DNA of 64,000 bases, from positions 310,001-374,000 of the forward strand of contig NZ_QGDD01000003.1 in the NCBI RefSeq assembly GCF_003160695.1, written 5' to 3'. Shown here piece after piece: positions 47,434 through 56,948 of the stretch. Origin of the DNA: Nocardioides silvaticus. Its GTDB lineage: Bacteria; Actinomycetota; Actinomycetes; Propionibacteriales; Nocardioidaceae. The position numbers and the translations under genes were made by a program. Each line of letters starts with the position of its first letter. Positions within the stretch are counted from its first letter, which is position 1. The notes under the pieces are model-generated. The model did no database searches. It worked only from the letters and a program-made list of their open reading frames with translations, and was not told the origin of the DNA.

Positions 47434-49216
47434 CGATCGCCTCCACGGTGAAGAGCGCGTCGCCGAGGGCGACCTGACGTCCGGTGACGGCCATGACGGC
47501 GGTGACCACGCCGTCGTACGGCGCCTTCAGCGCCAGCTCCATCTTCATCGCCTCGACCACACCGAGCACGTCACCGGCCGCGACCGTGTGGCCCTCGGCG
47601 ACGCGGACGTCGAGGACGGTGCCGGGCATCGGTGCGACCACCGTGCCGTCGCCGGCCTCCATGCCGTGGTCGGCGGCGGCGTCGGGTCGCTCGAAGACGT
47701 AGCGCTGGCCGTGGTGGGAGAGCTCGACGCCGTGTGCGGTGACGATCGCGGACGTCATGCGCCCCGCACCTCCCGCGGTGCCGGGCGCATGACCTCCGGG
47801 GAGGGTGACGGACCCGTCCTCGAAGTCGACCCTGACCGGGGCGGGCGGCCCGCCGATGCGGAACCCGTCGGCCGCGAACGGCCCGGTCGTCGGCGCGTGC
47901 GCCTGCTGCCACAGCAGGGCGGCGAGCTCGCGCGCCGGGGCCGGGTCGGGCGGGGTCGGCTCGGTGCGGTCGAGCCACGCGGTGTCGATCGTGCCCGGTG
48001 TCGCGAACTCCTCGCTCGCGGCGAGCTGGCGCAGGAAGCCGACGTTGGTGGTCAGCCCGAGGATCACCGTGTCGTCGAGCGCCTGCACCAGGGCCAGGCG
48101 GGCCGTCTCGCGGTCGTCGCCGTGCACGACGACCTTCCCCAGCATCGGGTCGAACGCGGTGGACACCACCTGTCCGGAGACGAGGTCGTGGTCGACGACC
48201 GTCGCCTCCGGCCACCGCACGAGCGACGCACGGCCGGCTTGCGGGAGGAACCCGTGCCACGCGTCCTCGGCGTAGATCCGCGCCTCGATCGAGCTGCCGT
48301 AGAAGAACGGGTCGGGTCCGAGGTCGATCGGCCGCCCGGAGGCGACCTCCAGCTGCAGGTGCACCAGGTCGACGCCGGTGTAGAGCTCGGTCACCCGGTG
48401 CTCGACCTGAAGCCGGGTGTTCATCTCGAGGAAGTAGAAGTCCCCGGTGTCGGCGTCGAGGAGGAACTCCACGGTCCCGGCGTTGGTGTACTGGACGGCC
48501 TTGCCGAGCCGGACCGCGGCGTCGTGCATCTGCTCGAGGAGATCGTCGTCGAGCCCGGGAGCCGGCGCCTCCTCGATCACCTTCTGGTGACGGCGCTGGA
48601 CCGAGCACTCGCGAGTCCCCATGTGGATCACGGTGCCGTGCGTGTCCCCGAGCAGCTGCACCTCGATGTGCCGGCCGCGCTCGACGTACTTCTCGATGAG
48701 GATGGTGTCGTCGCCGAAGGCCGCCTTCGCCTCGCGTCCGGCGGCCGCGACCGCCTCGTCGAGCTCGGCCGCGGTCCGGACGATGCGCATGCCCTTGCCG
48801 CCGCCACCGGCGGCAGCCTTGACGAGGACGGGGAAGAGATCGGTGGCCGAGCCTGCCGAGGCCCCGGTCGGCACCACCGGGACCCCCGCCGCGGCGGCGA
48901 TCTCGCGAGCGGCGTCCTTGCGGCCCATCCGCTCGATGACCTCGGGCATCGGCCCGATCCAGGTCAGGCCTGCCGCGGCGACCGCGCGGGCGAAGCCGGC
49001 GTTCTCCGAGAGGAAGCCGTAGCCGGGGTGGACCGCGTCGGCGCCGGCCGCGACGGCAGCGGCGACCTGGGCCGCGGGGTCGAGGAAGCTGTCGGTGCCC
49101 GCGACGGCGCGGATGCCGAGCCGGTCGCAGGTGCGGGCGATGCGCCGGGCGATCTCGCCGCGGTTGGCGATGTAGACGGACTTGATCGTCCCGGTGGTCG
49201 AGCTTGTCGAGACCAT
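47426..49216 (-). CDS. Methylcrotonyl/acyl-CoA carboxylase alpha subunit (biotin carboxylase + BCCP)
   Basis: A 596-aa subunit. The biotin carboxylase domain (SVYIANRGEIARRIART..., KAAAGGGGKGMRIV ATP-grasp loop, EMNTRLQVEHRVTE) carboxylates the biotin on the C-terminal carrier (VVEAMKMELALK, biotin-Lys558). The operon with HMG-CoA lyase points to 3-methylcrotonyl-CoA carboxylase in leucine breakdown. The first residues, MVSTSSTTGT, are encoded by a 19-bp dispersed repeat, so the original start may be at or near IKSVYIANRG. The ATG lies 5 bases after the stop of the beta gene. Confidence 0.93.
   Translation of the reverse strand: MVSTSSTTGTIKSVYIANRGEIARRIARTCDRLGIRAVAGTDSFLDPAAQVAAAVAAGADAVHPGYGFLSENAGFARAVAAAGLTWIGPMPEVIERMGRKDAAREIAAAAGVPVVPTGASAGSATDLFPVLVKAAAGGGGKGMRIVRTAAELDEAVAAAGREAKAAFGDDTILIEKYVERGRHIEVQLLGDTHGTVIHMGTRECSVQRRHQKVIEEAPAPGLDDDLLEQMHDAAVRLGKAVQYTNAGTVEFLLDADTGDFYFLEMNTRLQVEHRVTELYTGVDLVHLQLEVASGRPIDLGPDPFFYGSSIEARIYAEDAWHGFLPQAGRASLVRWPEATVVDHDLVSGQVVSTAFDPMLGKVVVHGDDRETARLALVQALDDTVILGLTTNVGFLRQLAASEEFATPGTIDTAWLDRTEPTPPDPAPARELAALLWQQAHAPTTGPFAADGFRIGGPPAPVRVDFEDGSVTLPGGHAPGTAGGAGRMTSAIVTAHGVELSHHGQRYVFERPDAAADHGMEAGDGTVVAPMPGTVLDVRVAEGHTVAAGDVLGVVEAMKMELALKAPYDGVVTAVMAVTGRQVALGDALFTVEAIDD
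49196..49214. repeat. 19-bp repeat at the start of the carboxylase alpha gene
   Basis: GGTCGAGCTTGTCGAGACC occurs here and, with one base difference, at 53304-53322 inside the crotonase gene. In both it is read in frame on the minus strand as (V/G)VST-S/G-ST. It is an imperfect palindrome (GGTCGAG...). Related GTCTCGA and TCGAC motifs form the ends of the 45-bp repeat. Confidence 0.85.
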
Positions 49217-49221
49217 GGTCG

Positions 49222-50796
<1,575 letters not shown>

Positions 50797-50802
50797 GTGA
50801 GG

Positions 50803-50821
50803 AGGTTAACGATCATTAACC
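50803..50821. promoter_or_regulatory. TetR-type operator and -10 of the leucine operon
   Basis: GGTTAACGATCATTAACC (50804-50821) is a near-perfect palindrome 7 bases from the carboxylase beta ATG. Read on the minus strand, TAACCT (50808-50803) is six bases before that ATG. A 16-of-18 match lies at 52185-52202 before the tetR gene. Inference: the nearby TetR represses this promoter by covering its -10. Confidence 0.8.
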
Positions 50822-50897
50822 TGGCCGGTCAATCGGCTGCCCGGGCGCTCGGCGGGTAACGACGTCGAAAGGACCTCGAGAGGAGCCATCACCCACC

Positions 50898-51452
50898 ATG
50901 TCCGCCGTCGGAACCCTCACCAAGCTCGCCACCGATGTCGTCGGGAAGGCGACCCACGCCGTCTTCCACCCGCGACAGACCGTCTCCGCCGTCACCGGCC
51001 ACGCCCGCGGCCTGGCCTCGAGCGTGACGGGTGGGCAGACCGAGCAGGCGGAGGAACGGGCGAAGGAGCCGCCGGCTCCCGTGACCAGGACCAAGGCGAA
51101 GCCCAAGACGGGCAGCACGCGGTCGAGCACGGCCGACGGGCCCGAGGTCGTCCCCGCTCCGCCGCGCAACACCGAGCCGGCCGAGCCGGCCGAGCCCGCG
51201 AGGTCGGTCGACCCGTCGACGACCGAGCCGAAGGCGGCCTCGCGGCAGTCGGCGCACCAGGGTCGCGGCGCCGACCCGACCGACCACTGGGAGGACGAGC
51301 TCGACGACGGCGAGGACATCAATCCCGCCACCGGCCAGCCGCACAACGCGCCGGACGCCGACGAGCCGCTCCTCGACCCCGGCGTCGCGAAGTCGGTGCG
51401 CGCCGAGAGCGAGACCTTGAGCAAGGCGGCCGACCCCGACAAGGGCGAGTAG
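50898..51452 (+). CDS. Disordered hypothetical protein
   Basis: A 184-aa protein. The first ~45 residues (TLTKLATDVVGKATHAVFHPRQTVSAVTGHARGLASSVTGG) are amphipathic and may contact a membrane or a partner. The rest is low-complexity, rich in Pro, Glu, Lys and Thr, with DHWEDELDDGEDINPATGQPHNAPDADEPLLD at the end, a stretch I have seen in other actinobacterial hypothetical proteins. GAGAGGAG lies ~10 bases before the ATG. No function can be assigned. Confidence 0.7.
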   Translation: MSAVGTLTKLATDVVGKATHAVFHPRQTVSAVTGHARGLASSVTGGQTEQAEERAKEPPAPVTRTKAKPKTGSTRSSTADGPEVVPAPPRNTEPAEPAEPARSVDPSTTEPKAASRQSAHQGRGADPTDHWEDELDDGEDINPATGQPHNAPDADEPLLDPGVAKSVRAESETLSKAADPDKGE

Positions 51453-51479
51453 TCGGCGCCGGGCAGTAGCGTCGGGGCC

Positions 51480-52166
51480 GTGCCGCTCGCCACGTACAAG
51501 GACCTGTGCGTCGACGCCGTCGACGCCCACCGGCTCGGCGCCTTCTGGGCGGCCGCGCTCGGGCTCGAGCTGGAACGGCACGACGACGGCGACGCCCGGC
51601 TGGTCGGCCCGACCCCGCAGCACGCGATCTGGGTCAACACCGTGCCCGAGCCGGTGACGGTGAAGCAGCGGGTCCACCTCGACGTGAACGCCGGCGCGGT
51701 CGACGACCTGCTGGCGCTCGGCGCGACGGTCGTCGACCTCGAGTCGTTCCCGTGGCGGGTGCTGCGCGACCCCGAGGGCGGCGAGCTGTGCATGTTCGAG
51801 GTGGAGGAGCCCTCGTCGTACCGCCTCTACGAGGTCGTGGTCGACGCCGTCGACCACCACGCCCAGGCGGCGTGGTGGGCCGGCGTGCTCGGCGGCACCG
51901 TCGGCAGCAAGGACGGCCCGAACGGTGCGTGGTCGTGGGTCGAGGGGATCCCCGGAGCACCGTTCGGCTACCTCGTGTTCGGCACGGTTCCCGAGCCGAA
52001 GACCGTCAAGAACCGGATCCACTGGGACCTCGAGTCGAGCGACATCCCCGGTCTCGTCGCGCAGGGCGCGGGGATCCTCCGCGAGCCCGACGACGTGATC
52101 CGCTGGACGATCATGGTCGACCCCGAGGGCAACGAGTTCTGCGTGTTCGCGCCGGAGCCCGGCTGA
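51480..52166 (+). CDS. VOC/glyoxalase-like protein with two tandem domains
   Basis: A 228-aa protein built of two beta-alpha-beta VOC modules (about 1-108 and 112-225). Both halves show the repeated pattern of an entrance motif (VDAVDAHRLGAFWAAALG / VDAVDHHAQAAWWAGVLG), a VxxxxVHLDV / IHWDLES centre and a closing WRVLRDPEGGELCMFE / WTIMVDPEGNEFCVF end. This is the glyoxalase-like, often non-catalytic, actinobacterial type. GTG at 51480 has TAGCGT seven bases upstream. The substrate is unknown. Confidence 0.88.
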   Translation: MPLATYKDLCVDAVDAHRLGAFWAAALGLELERHDDGDARLVGPTPQHAIWVNTVPEPVTVKQRVHLDVNAGAVDDLLALGATVVDLESFPWRVLRDPEGGELCMFEVEEPSSYRLYEVVVDAVDHHAQAAWWAGVLGGTVGSKDGPNGAWSWVEGIPGAPFGYLVFGTVPEPKTVKNRIHWDLESSDIPGLVAQGAGILREPDDVIRWTIMVDPEGNEFCVFAPEPG

Positions 52167-52184
52167 GCACGCCTGACACCGGCC

Positions 52185-52203
52185 GGTGAACGAGCATTAA
52201 CCT
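52185..52203. promoter_or_regulatory. TetR-type operator and -10 in front of tetR
   Basis: GGTGAACGAGCATTAACC (52185-52202) matches the element before the carboxylase beta gene at 16 of 18 positions. TAACCT (52198-52203) is six bases before the GTG at 52210. The same operator over the same type of -10 sequence at both promoters suggests autorepression by this TetR. Confidence 0.75.
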
Positions 52204-52209
52204 GGGCGG

Positions 52210-52782
52210 GTGACCGAGACCCAGGAGCCGACGCGACGGGACCAGATCCTCGCCACCGCGGCCGAGCTGTTCGCGGCTCGCGGCTTCCACGGCGTCTCGG
52301 TCGCCGACCTCGGCGCGGCCTGCGGCATCTCCGGCCCGGCGCTCTACAAGCACTTTCCCAGCAAGCAGGCGATGCTGGCCGAGATGCTGGTGTCGATCAG
52401 CGAGGAGCTGCTCGCGGTCGGCCGCGCCCGGGTCGCTGAGGCGGCGGGACCCGCGGACGCCGTACGCGCGCTCGTGGACTGGCACGTCGAGTTCGCGCTC
52501 GGCCACCGCCCGCTGATCATCGTCCAGGACCGCGACTGGGAGTCGCTCCCCGAGCAGGCACGGGAGCAGGTGCGCCGGCTGCAGCGGCAGTACGTCGACC
52601 TGCTCGCCGCCCAGCTGCTCGCCCAGCGGCCGGACCTGCCGCGGGCCGCCGCCCACGCCGCCGCACAGGCCGCCTTCGGCCTCCTCAACTCCACCCCCCG
52701 CGCCGGCCACGCCATCTCCGACGACGCGCTCCGCACCCTTCTCGCCGACATGGCCGTCGCCGCGCTGGGGTCGGTGACCTAG
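52210..52782 (+). CDS. TetR-family repressor of the leucine/acyl-CoA catabolic genes
   Basis: A 190-aa TetR regulator. The helix-turn-helix is LGAACGISGPALYKHFPSKQAMLAEML at about 38-64. The C-terminal part (HVEFALGHRPLIIVQDRDWESLPEQAREQVRRLQRQYVDLL) matches the KstR-type/MccR-like actinobacterial group that controls acyl-CoA catabolism. Its operator is shared with the carboxylase operon (see 50803 and 52185), so an intermediate of leucine or acyl-CoA breakdown is the likely ligand. Its last four bases overlap the end of the convergent crotonase gene. Confidence 0.9.
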   Translation: MTETQEPTRRDQILATAAELFAARGFHGVSVADLGAACGISGPALYKHFPSKQAMLAEMLVSISEELLAVGRARVAEAAGPADAVRALVDWHVEFALGHRPLIIVQDRDWESLPEQAREQVRRLQRQYVDLLAAQLLAQRPDLPRAAAHAAAQAAFGLLNSTPRAGHAISDDALRTLLADMAVAALGSVT

Positions 52783-53555
52783 AAGGCCCCGCCCCTCCCC
52801 TCGCCGTCGCGGAAGCGGGCGGCGCCGGTCATGGCCTCGAGGAGGGACCGGCCGCCGTGGACCCACTCGACGTCGAGGGCGCGGTCGAAGGGCAGGCCGT
52901 GCTGCTCGTACGACGAGAGGCGGTCCTGCCGCATGCAGAGCTGGGGGAAGGCGGCGACCTGCTCGGCGAGAGCGACCGCCTCGTCGAGGGCGGCGCCAGG
53001 GGCGCTGACCCGGTTGGCGAGGCCCATCCGCAACGCCTCGTCGGCGCCCACGGGACGACCGGTGAGGATCAGGTCGAGGGCGTGGGAGTGACCGATGAGG
53101 CGGGGCAACCGGACCGTGCCACCGTCGATGAGGGGCACCCCCCAGCGGCGGCAGAAGACACCGAAGACCGCCTCGGGGTCGGCGACGCGGAGGTCGCACC
53201 AGAGCGCGAGCTCGAGGCCGCCGGCGACGGCGTGACCGGAGACCGCGGCGATGACCGGCTTCGACAGCAGCAGCCGCGACGGACCCATCGGGGCCACGTT
53301 GCCGGTCGAGCCTGTCGAGACCCCGGGCGGGTCGGCTCGCATCGTCCCCGCCGAGACCGCCTTCAGGTCCGCGCCGGCGCAGAAGGTGCCGTCGGCGCCG
53401 GTGAGCACCGCGACACTCGCACCAGGGTCGGCGTCGAACGCGAGGAAGGCGTCGTACAGCGCCTGCGCGTGCTCGGTGTCGACCGCGTTGCGGACCTCCG
53501 GCCGGTTGATCGTGACGATCGTGACCGGGCCGCGCCGCTCGACGTCGACCGACAT
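52779..53555 (-). CDS. Enoyl-CoA hydratase/isomerase family protein
   Basis: A 258-aa crotonase. The oxyanion-hole segments are GADGTFCAGADLKAVSAG and SGHAVAGGLELALWCDLRVAD; a glutamate following VFGVFCRRWGVP is the usual catalytic position, so activity is uncertain because Cys-Arg-Arg stands there. Residues ~79-84 (VSTGST) are encoded by a 19-bp repeat (53304-53322). ATG at 53555 overlaps the stop of the AidB-like gene by one base (TGATG), so the two are translated together. Confidence 0.9.
   Translation of the reverse strand: MSVDVERRGPVTIVTINRPEVRNAVDTEHAQALYDAFLAFDADPGASVAVLTGADGTFCAGADLKAVSAGTMRADPPGVSTGSTGNVAPMGPSRLLLSKPVIAAVSGHAVAGGLELALWCDLRVADPEAVFGVFCRRWGVPLIDGGTVRLPRLIGHSHALDLILTGRPVGADEALRMGLANRVSAPGAALDEAVALAEQVAAFPQLCMRQDRLSSYEQHGLPFDRALDVEWVHGGRSLLEAMTGAARFRDGEGRGGAF
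53304..53322. repeat. 19-bp repeat inside the crotonase gene
   Basis: GGTCGAGCCTGTCGAGACC differs at one base from the copy at 49196-49214 in front of the carboxylase alpha gene. It lies in the variable loop between the first oxyanion strand and the APMGPSRLLLSKPV segment, where other family members have no such sequence, and keeps the frame. Confidence 0.85.
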
Positions 53556-55213
53556 CAGGCCGACCTGCCGGACCCGGGCACGTCGACCAGGGCCCGCTGG
53601 ATGATCGGCTCGAGGTCGAGCCCGGTCGGCAGGGTGCCGAGCGCGCCGCCCCAGTCGCGCGAGAGCCGGGAGGCGCAGAACGCGTCGGCGACCGCGGACG
53701 GAGCGTGCTGGAGCAGCAGCGAGCCCTGGAAGACCAGTGCCAGCTGCTCGACGATCCGCCGCGCCCGCAGCTCGATGTCGTCGAACGACGTGAACTCCTT
53801 CTGCAGCCGGGCCAGTGCCTCGTCGAAGCGTGGGTCGGCGCCGGAGGCGAGGCCGACCTCCTCGAAGTAGGCGTCGAGCGTGTGCGGCTCGCGGGCGATC
53901 GCACGCAGCGCGTCGAGCGCCGCGACGTTGCCGGACCCCTCCCAGATCGAGAGCAGCGGCAGCTCGCGGTAGATCCGCGCGGCATCGAAGTCCTCGATGT
54001 AGCCGTTGCCGCCCAGGCACTCGAGCGCCTCCGCGGCGTGGACGGGTCCGCGCTTGCAGACGTAGTACTTGGTCGCGGCCAGCGCGAGACGTCGTACGGC
54101 GGCCTCGCCCTCGTCGCCGCGGACCGCCCGGTCGTTGGCACCCGCCAGCCGCAGCATCGCGGTCGTGGCGGCCTCGGACTCGATCGCGAGGTCGGCCAGC
54201 ACGTTGCGCATGGCCGGCTGCTCGACGAGCGTCCGGCCGAAGGCCGAGCGGTGCCGGGCGTGGTGCGCGGCCAGGACCAGCGAGGTCCGCATGCCGGCCG
54301 ACGTGCCGATCACGCAGTCGAGCCGGGTCATGTTGACCATCTCCACGATGGTCCGCACCCCGCGGCCCTCCTCGCCGACCAGCCAGCCGACCGCGGCGTC
54401 GTACTCGATCTCCGACGAGGCGTTGGACCTGTTGCCGAGCTTGTCCTTGAGCCGGACGAAGCGCATCGCGTTGGGCTCGCCGCCCGGCAGCACCCGCGGC
54501 ACCAGGAAGCACGTCACGCCCGCGTCGGTCTGCGCGAGGGTCAGGAACAGGTCCGACATCGGTGCGGAGGTGAACCACTTGTGACCGCGCAGGACATAAG
54601 TGCCGTCGGCCTGCTGCGTGGCCGTCGTCGTGTTGGCGCGGACGTCCGAGCCGCCCTGCTTCTCGGTCATCGACATGCCGGCGATGAGGCCGCGCTTGGT
54701 CGCGGGATCGCGGAGCACGGGGTCGTACTCGCGGTTGGTCAGCAGCGGCTCGAGCTGCGCGGCCAGCTCGGGGTTCGCCCGCAGCGCCGGCACGACGGCG
54801 TAGGTCATCGAGATCGGGCAGCCGTGGCCCGCGTCGACCGACCACACCATGAACTTCGCGGCACGCGCGACGTGGGTGCCCGGCCGGTCGTCGGCCCAGG
54901 GCGCGCCGTGCAGGCCGTGGGAGACGGCGGTCTCCATCAGCTGGTGGTAGGCCGGGACGTACTCGACCTGGTCGACCCGGTGGCCGTAGCGGTCGTGGGT
55001 GTGCAGCCGCGGCGGCACCCGCTCCGCCAGCCGACCCCACGACTGCGCCTCCTCGGAGCCCGCGAGCCGGCCGAGCTCGTCGATCTCCCCGAGCGCCCAG
55101 CCGGCACCCTCGCGCTCGAGGCCCTCGCGGAGGGCCGGGTCGTCGGCGGTGTTGTGGCCCACCAGCGGCGGGACCTGGTTGAGGACCTCGTGGGTGGTGT
55201 ACGGCTGCGTCAT
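53555..55213 (-). CDS. Acyl-CoA dehydrogenase, AidB-like
   Basis: A 552-aa flavoprotein of the AidB branch, longer than normal acyl-CoA dehydrogenases (~390). The N-terminal region (TTHEVLNQVPPLVGHNTADDPALREGL) is the AidB signature. The FAD core contains GMSMTEKQGGSDVRANTTTA and HKWFTSAPMSD. The C-terminal half has the family's LECLGGNGYIEDFDAARIYRELPLLSIWEGSGNV. AidB proteins protect DNA from alkylation in E. coli; actinobacterial ones sit in catabolic operons, so it probably oxidises a branched acyl-CoA here. ATG at 55213 has AAGGGGA upstream. Confidence 0.92.
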   Translation of the reverse strand: MTQPYTTHEVLNQVPPLVGHNTADDPALREGLEREGAGWALGEIDELGRLAGSEEAQSWGRLAERVPPRLHTHDRYGHRVDQVEYVPAYHQLMETAVSHGLHGAPWADDRPGTHVARAAKFMVWSVDAGHGCPISMTYAVVPALRANPELAAQLEPLLTNREYDPVLRDPATKRGLIAGMSMTEKQGGSDVRANTTTATQQADGTYVLRGHKWFTSAPMSDLFLTLAQTDAGVTCFLVPRVLPGGEPNAMRFVRLKDKLGNRSNASSEIEYDAAVGWLVGEEGRGVRTIVEMVNMTRLDCVIGTSAGMRTSLVLAAHHARHRSAFGRTLVEQPAMRNVLADLAIESEAATTAMLRLAGANDRAVRGDEGEAAVRRLALAATKYYVCKRGPVHAAEALECLGGNGYIEDFDAARIYRELPLLSIWEGSGNVAALDALRAIAREPHTLDAYFEEVGLASGADPRFDEALARLQKEFTSFDDIELRARRIVEQLALVFQGSLLLQHAPSAVADAFCASRLSRDWGGALGTLPTGLDLEPIIQRALVDVPGSGRSA

Positions 55214-55224
55214 CGTGTTCCCCT

Positions 55225-56172
55225 TCATCGGGCCGGGCCCTTGTTGGTCGAAGGACCGAAGTCGTCGTACGGCGGCCCGTCGCGCTCGGCGACCGCCTGC
55301 TTGAACCCGACCTCCGTGGCGCGGCCGGCGAAGGAGTAGCCCTCGCGGGTGTGCCGGGAGATCCCGTCGAAGACGGTGCTGATCATCTGGCTGTTCTGCA
55401 CGCCCTGGGCGAGCAGCGCCGAGTTGAGGGCGAGCTTCACCATCATCAGCTGGTTGATCGGCATCGCGGCGATCCGCCCCACCAGCACCTCGGTCCGCTC
55501 GTCGAGCTCGTCGGGCTCGGGCGCCTCGATCGCCAGCCCCCACTCCTCGGCCTCGCGGCCGGACAGGCAGTCGCCCGTCAGCAGCAGCCGCTTGGCGCGC
55601 TGGTCGCCGAGCCGGTGCGCCCACAACCCGGCGCTCGGCACGCCCCAGACCCGGGTCGGCGGGTAGCCGATCTTCGCGTCCGCGGCGATCACGAGCTGGT
55701 CGCAGTGCAGCGCGATGTCGGTGCCGCCGGCGACGCAGAAGCCGTGGATCTTCGCCACGGTCGGCTTGTTCGCGTGCAGCAGCGAGGCGTAGCCCTTGGT
55801 GAAGCGGCTCATCATCGCGTAGTCGACCATCGGGTCCCACGTCTTCGACGGGTCGTGGTTGGGGATCGCCTGCTCGGCGAACGCGCCCAGGTCGTAGCCG
55901 CCGCAGAACCCCTTGCCGCGTCCGCTGAGGACGATCACGTGCACCCGCGGGTCGAGGTCGGCGCGCTCGACCGCGTGCGCGAGGTCGACCGGAGTGTCGG
56001 GCGTGATCGCGTTGCCGTGCTCGGGCCGGTCGAACGTGATCCGCGCGACCCGGTCGTCGACCTCGTAGGTCAGCGTGCGGTACTCGCGGCTCTCGTCAGC
56101 AGTCGGCAGCCCCTCGTACGGCGAGTCCGGGCCGTCGTGCGCGGGACGCCTCCAGGGCGCTGCGTCGCTCAT
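55225..56172 (-). CDS. Enoyl-CoA hydratase/isomerase family protein, longer type
   Basis: A 315-aa crotonase with an N-terminal extension of about 35 residues (MSDAAPWRRPAHDGPDSPYEGLPTADESREYR in parts). The fold motifs are DRPEHGNAITPDTPVDLAHAVE, LSGRGKGFCGGYDLGAFAE and HGFCVAGGTDIALHCDQLVIA, with Arg/Glu positions in GYPPTRVWGVPSAG. The group is often named crotonase/enoyl-CoA hydratase of unknown substrate in actinobacteria. ATG at 56172 has TAACGT six bases upstream. It is divergent from the PaaX-like gene; the stop is 12 bases before the AidB-like start. Confidence 0.9.
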   Translation of the reverse strand: MSDAAPWRRPAHDGPDSPYEGLPTADESREYRTLTYEVDDRVARITFDRPEHGNAITPDTPVDLAHAVERADLDPRVHVIVLSGRGKGFCGGYDLGAFAEQAIPNHDPSKTWDPMVDYAMMSRFTKGYASLLHANKPTVAKIHGFCVAGGTDIALHCDQLVIAADAKIGYPPTRVWGVPSAGLWAHRLGDQRAKRLLLTGDCLSGREAEEWGLAIEAPEPDELDERTEVLVGRIAAMPINQLMMVKLALNSALLAQGVQNSQMISTVFDGISRHTREGYSFAGRATEVGFKQAVAERDGPPYDDFGPSTNKGPAR

Positions 56173-56207
56173 GCCGCGACGTTACAGTTTCGGCTACAGT
56201 TGTGTCC

Positions 56208-56237
56208 ATGCCTGTAGCGACCCTGCTGCGCCGATGA
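56208..56237 (+). CDS. 9-codon leader ORF coupled to the PaaX-like gene
   Basis: ATG at 56208, seven bases after TACAGT (56195-56200), opens MPVATLLRR and stops at TGA 56235-56237. The ATG of the PaaX-like gene starts at 56234, so stop and start overlap as ATGA. No ribosome site is seen before 56234. Translation of the regulator would therefore depend on reading this mini-ORF first. It has the same layout as the leader at 36746-36808. Confidence 0.5.
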   Translation: MPVATLLRR

Positions 56238-56941
56238 AAGGGCGGCTGTCGGCGCGTTCCGTGGTGCTGTCGCTGCTCCTCGGGTCGCACCCGGACCGGA
56301 TGTCGCCAGCCCAGCTGACCCGGGCGGGCGAGCACTTCGGGATCCCCGCCGCGACGTTGCGGGTCGCACTGACGCGGGCCGTCGCAGCCGGCGACCTCCG
56401 CCGTGAGTCCGGCGACTACCTCCTCGGCGAGCGCCTGGTCGCCCGGCAGCGCCGGCAGGACGAGGGTGTCGAGGACGCCGAGACCGCGTGGGACGGCACC
56501 TGGGAGATGGCGGTCGTCGTGATGACGGGCCGACCGGGCAGCGAGCGCGCGGCGCTCCGCGACAAGCTGGGCGGCGCCCGGCTGGCCGAGCTGCGCGAGG
56601 GCGTGTGGACCCGGCCGGCGAACCTGCGCCGGCCGGCGTCGTACGGCGCCGACCCGGCGCTGTCGTCGTTCCGCGCGCGCCCGGACGGCGATCCCGCCGC
56701 GCTGGCCCGCGAGCTGTGGGACCTGCGCGGGTGGGCGGCGGACGGGCACGCCCTGCTCGAGCGCCTCTCCGCGACCCGCGAACCCGCGCTCCGGCTCGCG
56801 GTGGCCGCCCACGTCGTCCGTCACCTGACCGCCGACCCGCTGCTCCCGGGCGAGCTGCTGCCGGCCGGCTGGCCGGGCGCCGAGCTCCGCGCGGCGTACG
56901 CCGACTACCAAGCAGAGCTCAGGGCCCTGGCGGTGGTCTGA
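56234..56941 (+). CDS. PaaX-like transcriptional regulator
   Basis: A 235-aa regulator with the PaaX N-terminal winged helix (SARSVVLSLLLGSHPDRMSPAQLTRAGEHFGIPAATLRVALTRAVAAGDL, read in parts), a middle domain (TWEMAVVVMTGRPGSERAALRDKLGGARLAELREGVWTRPANL) and the C-terminal domain (LLPGELLPAGWPGAELRAAYADYQ). PaaX regulates phenylacetyl-CoA catabolism; paralogues respond to other acyl-CoAs. Location opposite the crotonase/AidB-like operon suggests it controls those genes. The start at 56234 is fixed by the domain and by overlap with the leader ORF. Confidence 0.9.
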   Translation: MKGRLSARSVVLSLLLGSHPDRMSPAQLTRAGEHFGIPAATLRVALTRAVAAGDLRRESGDYLLGERLVARQRRQDEGVEDAETAWDGTWEMAVVVMTGRPGSERAALRDKLGGARLAELREGVWTRPANLRRPASYGADPALSSFRARPDGDPAALARELWDLRGWAADGHALLERLSATREPALRLAVAAHVVRHLTADPLLPGELLPAGWPGAELRAAYADYQAELRALAVV

Positions 56942-56948
56942 CCTCGGG

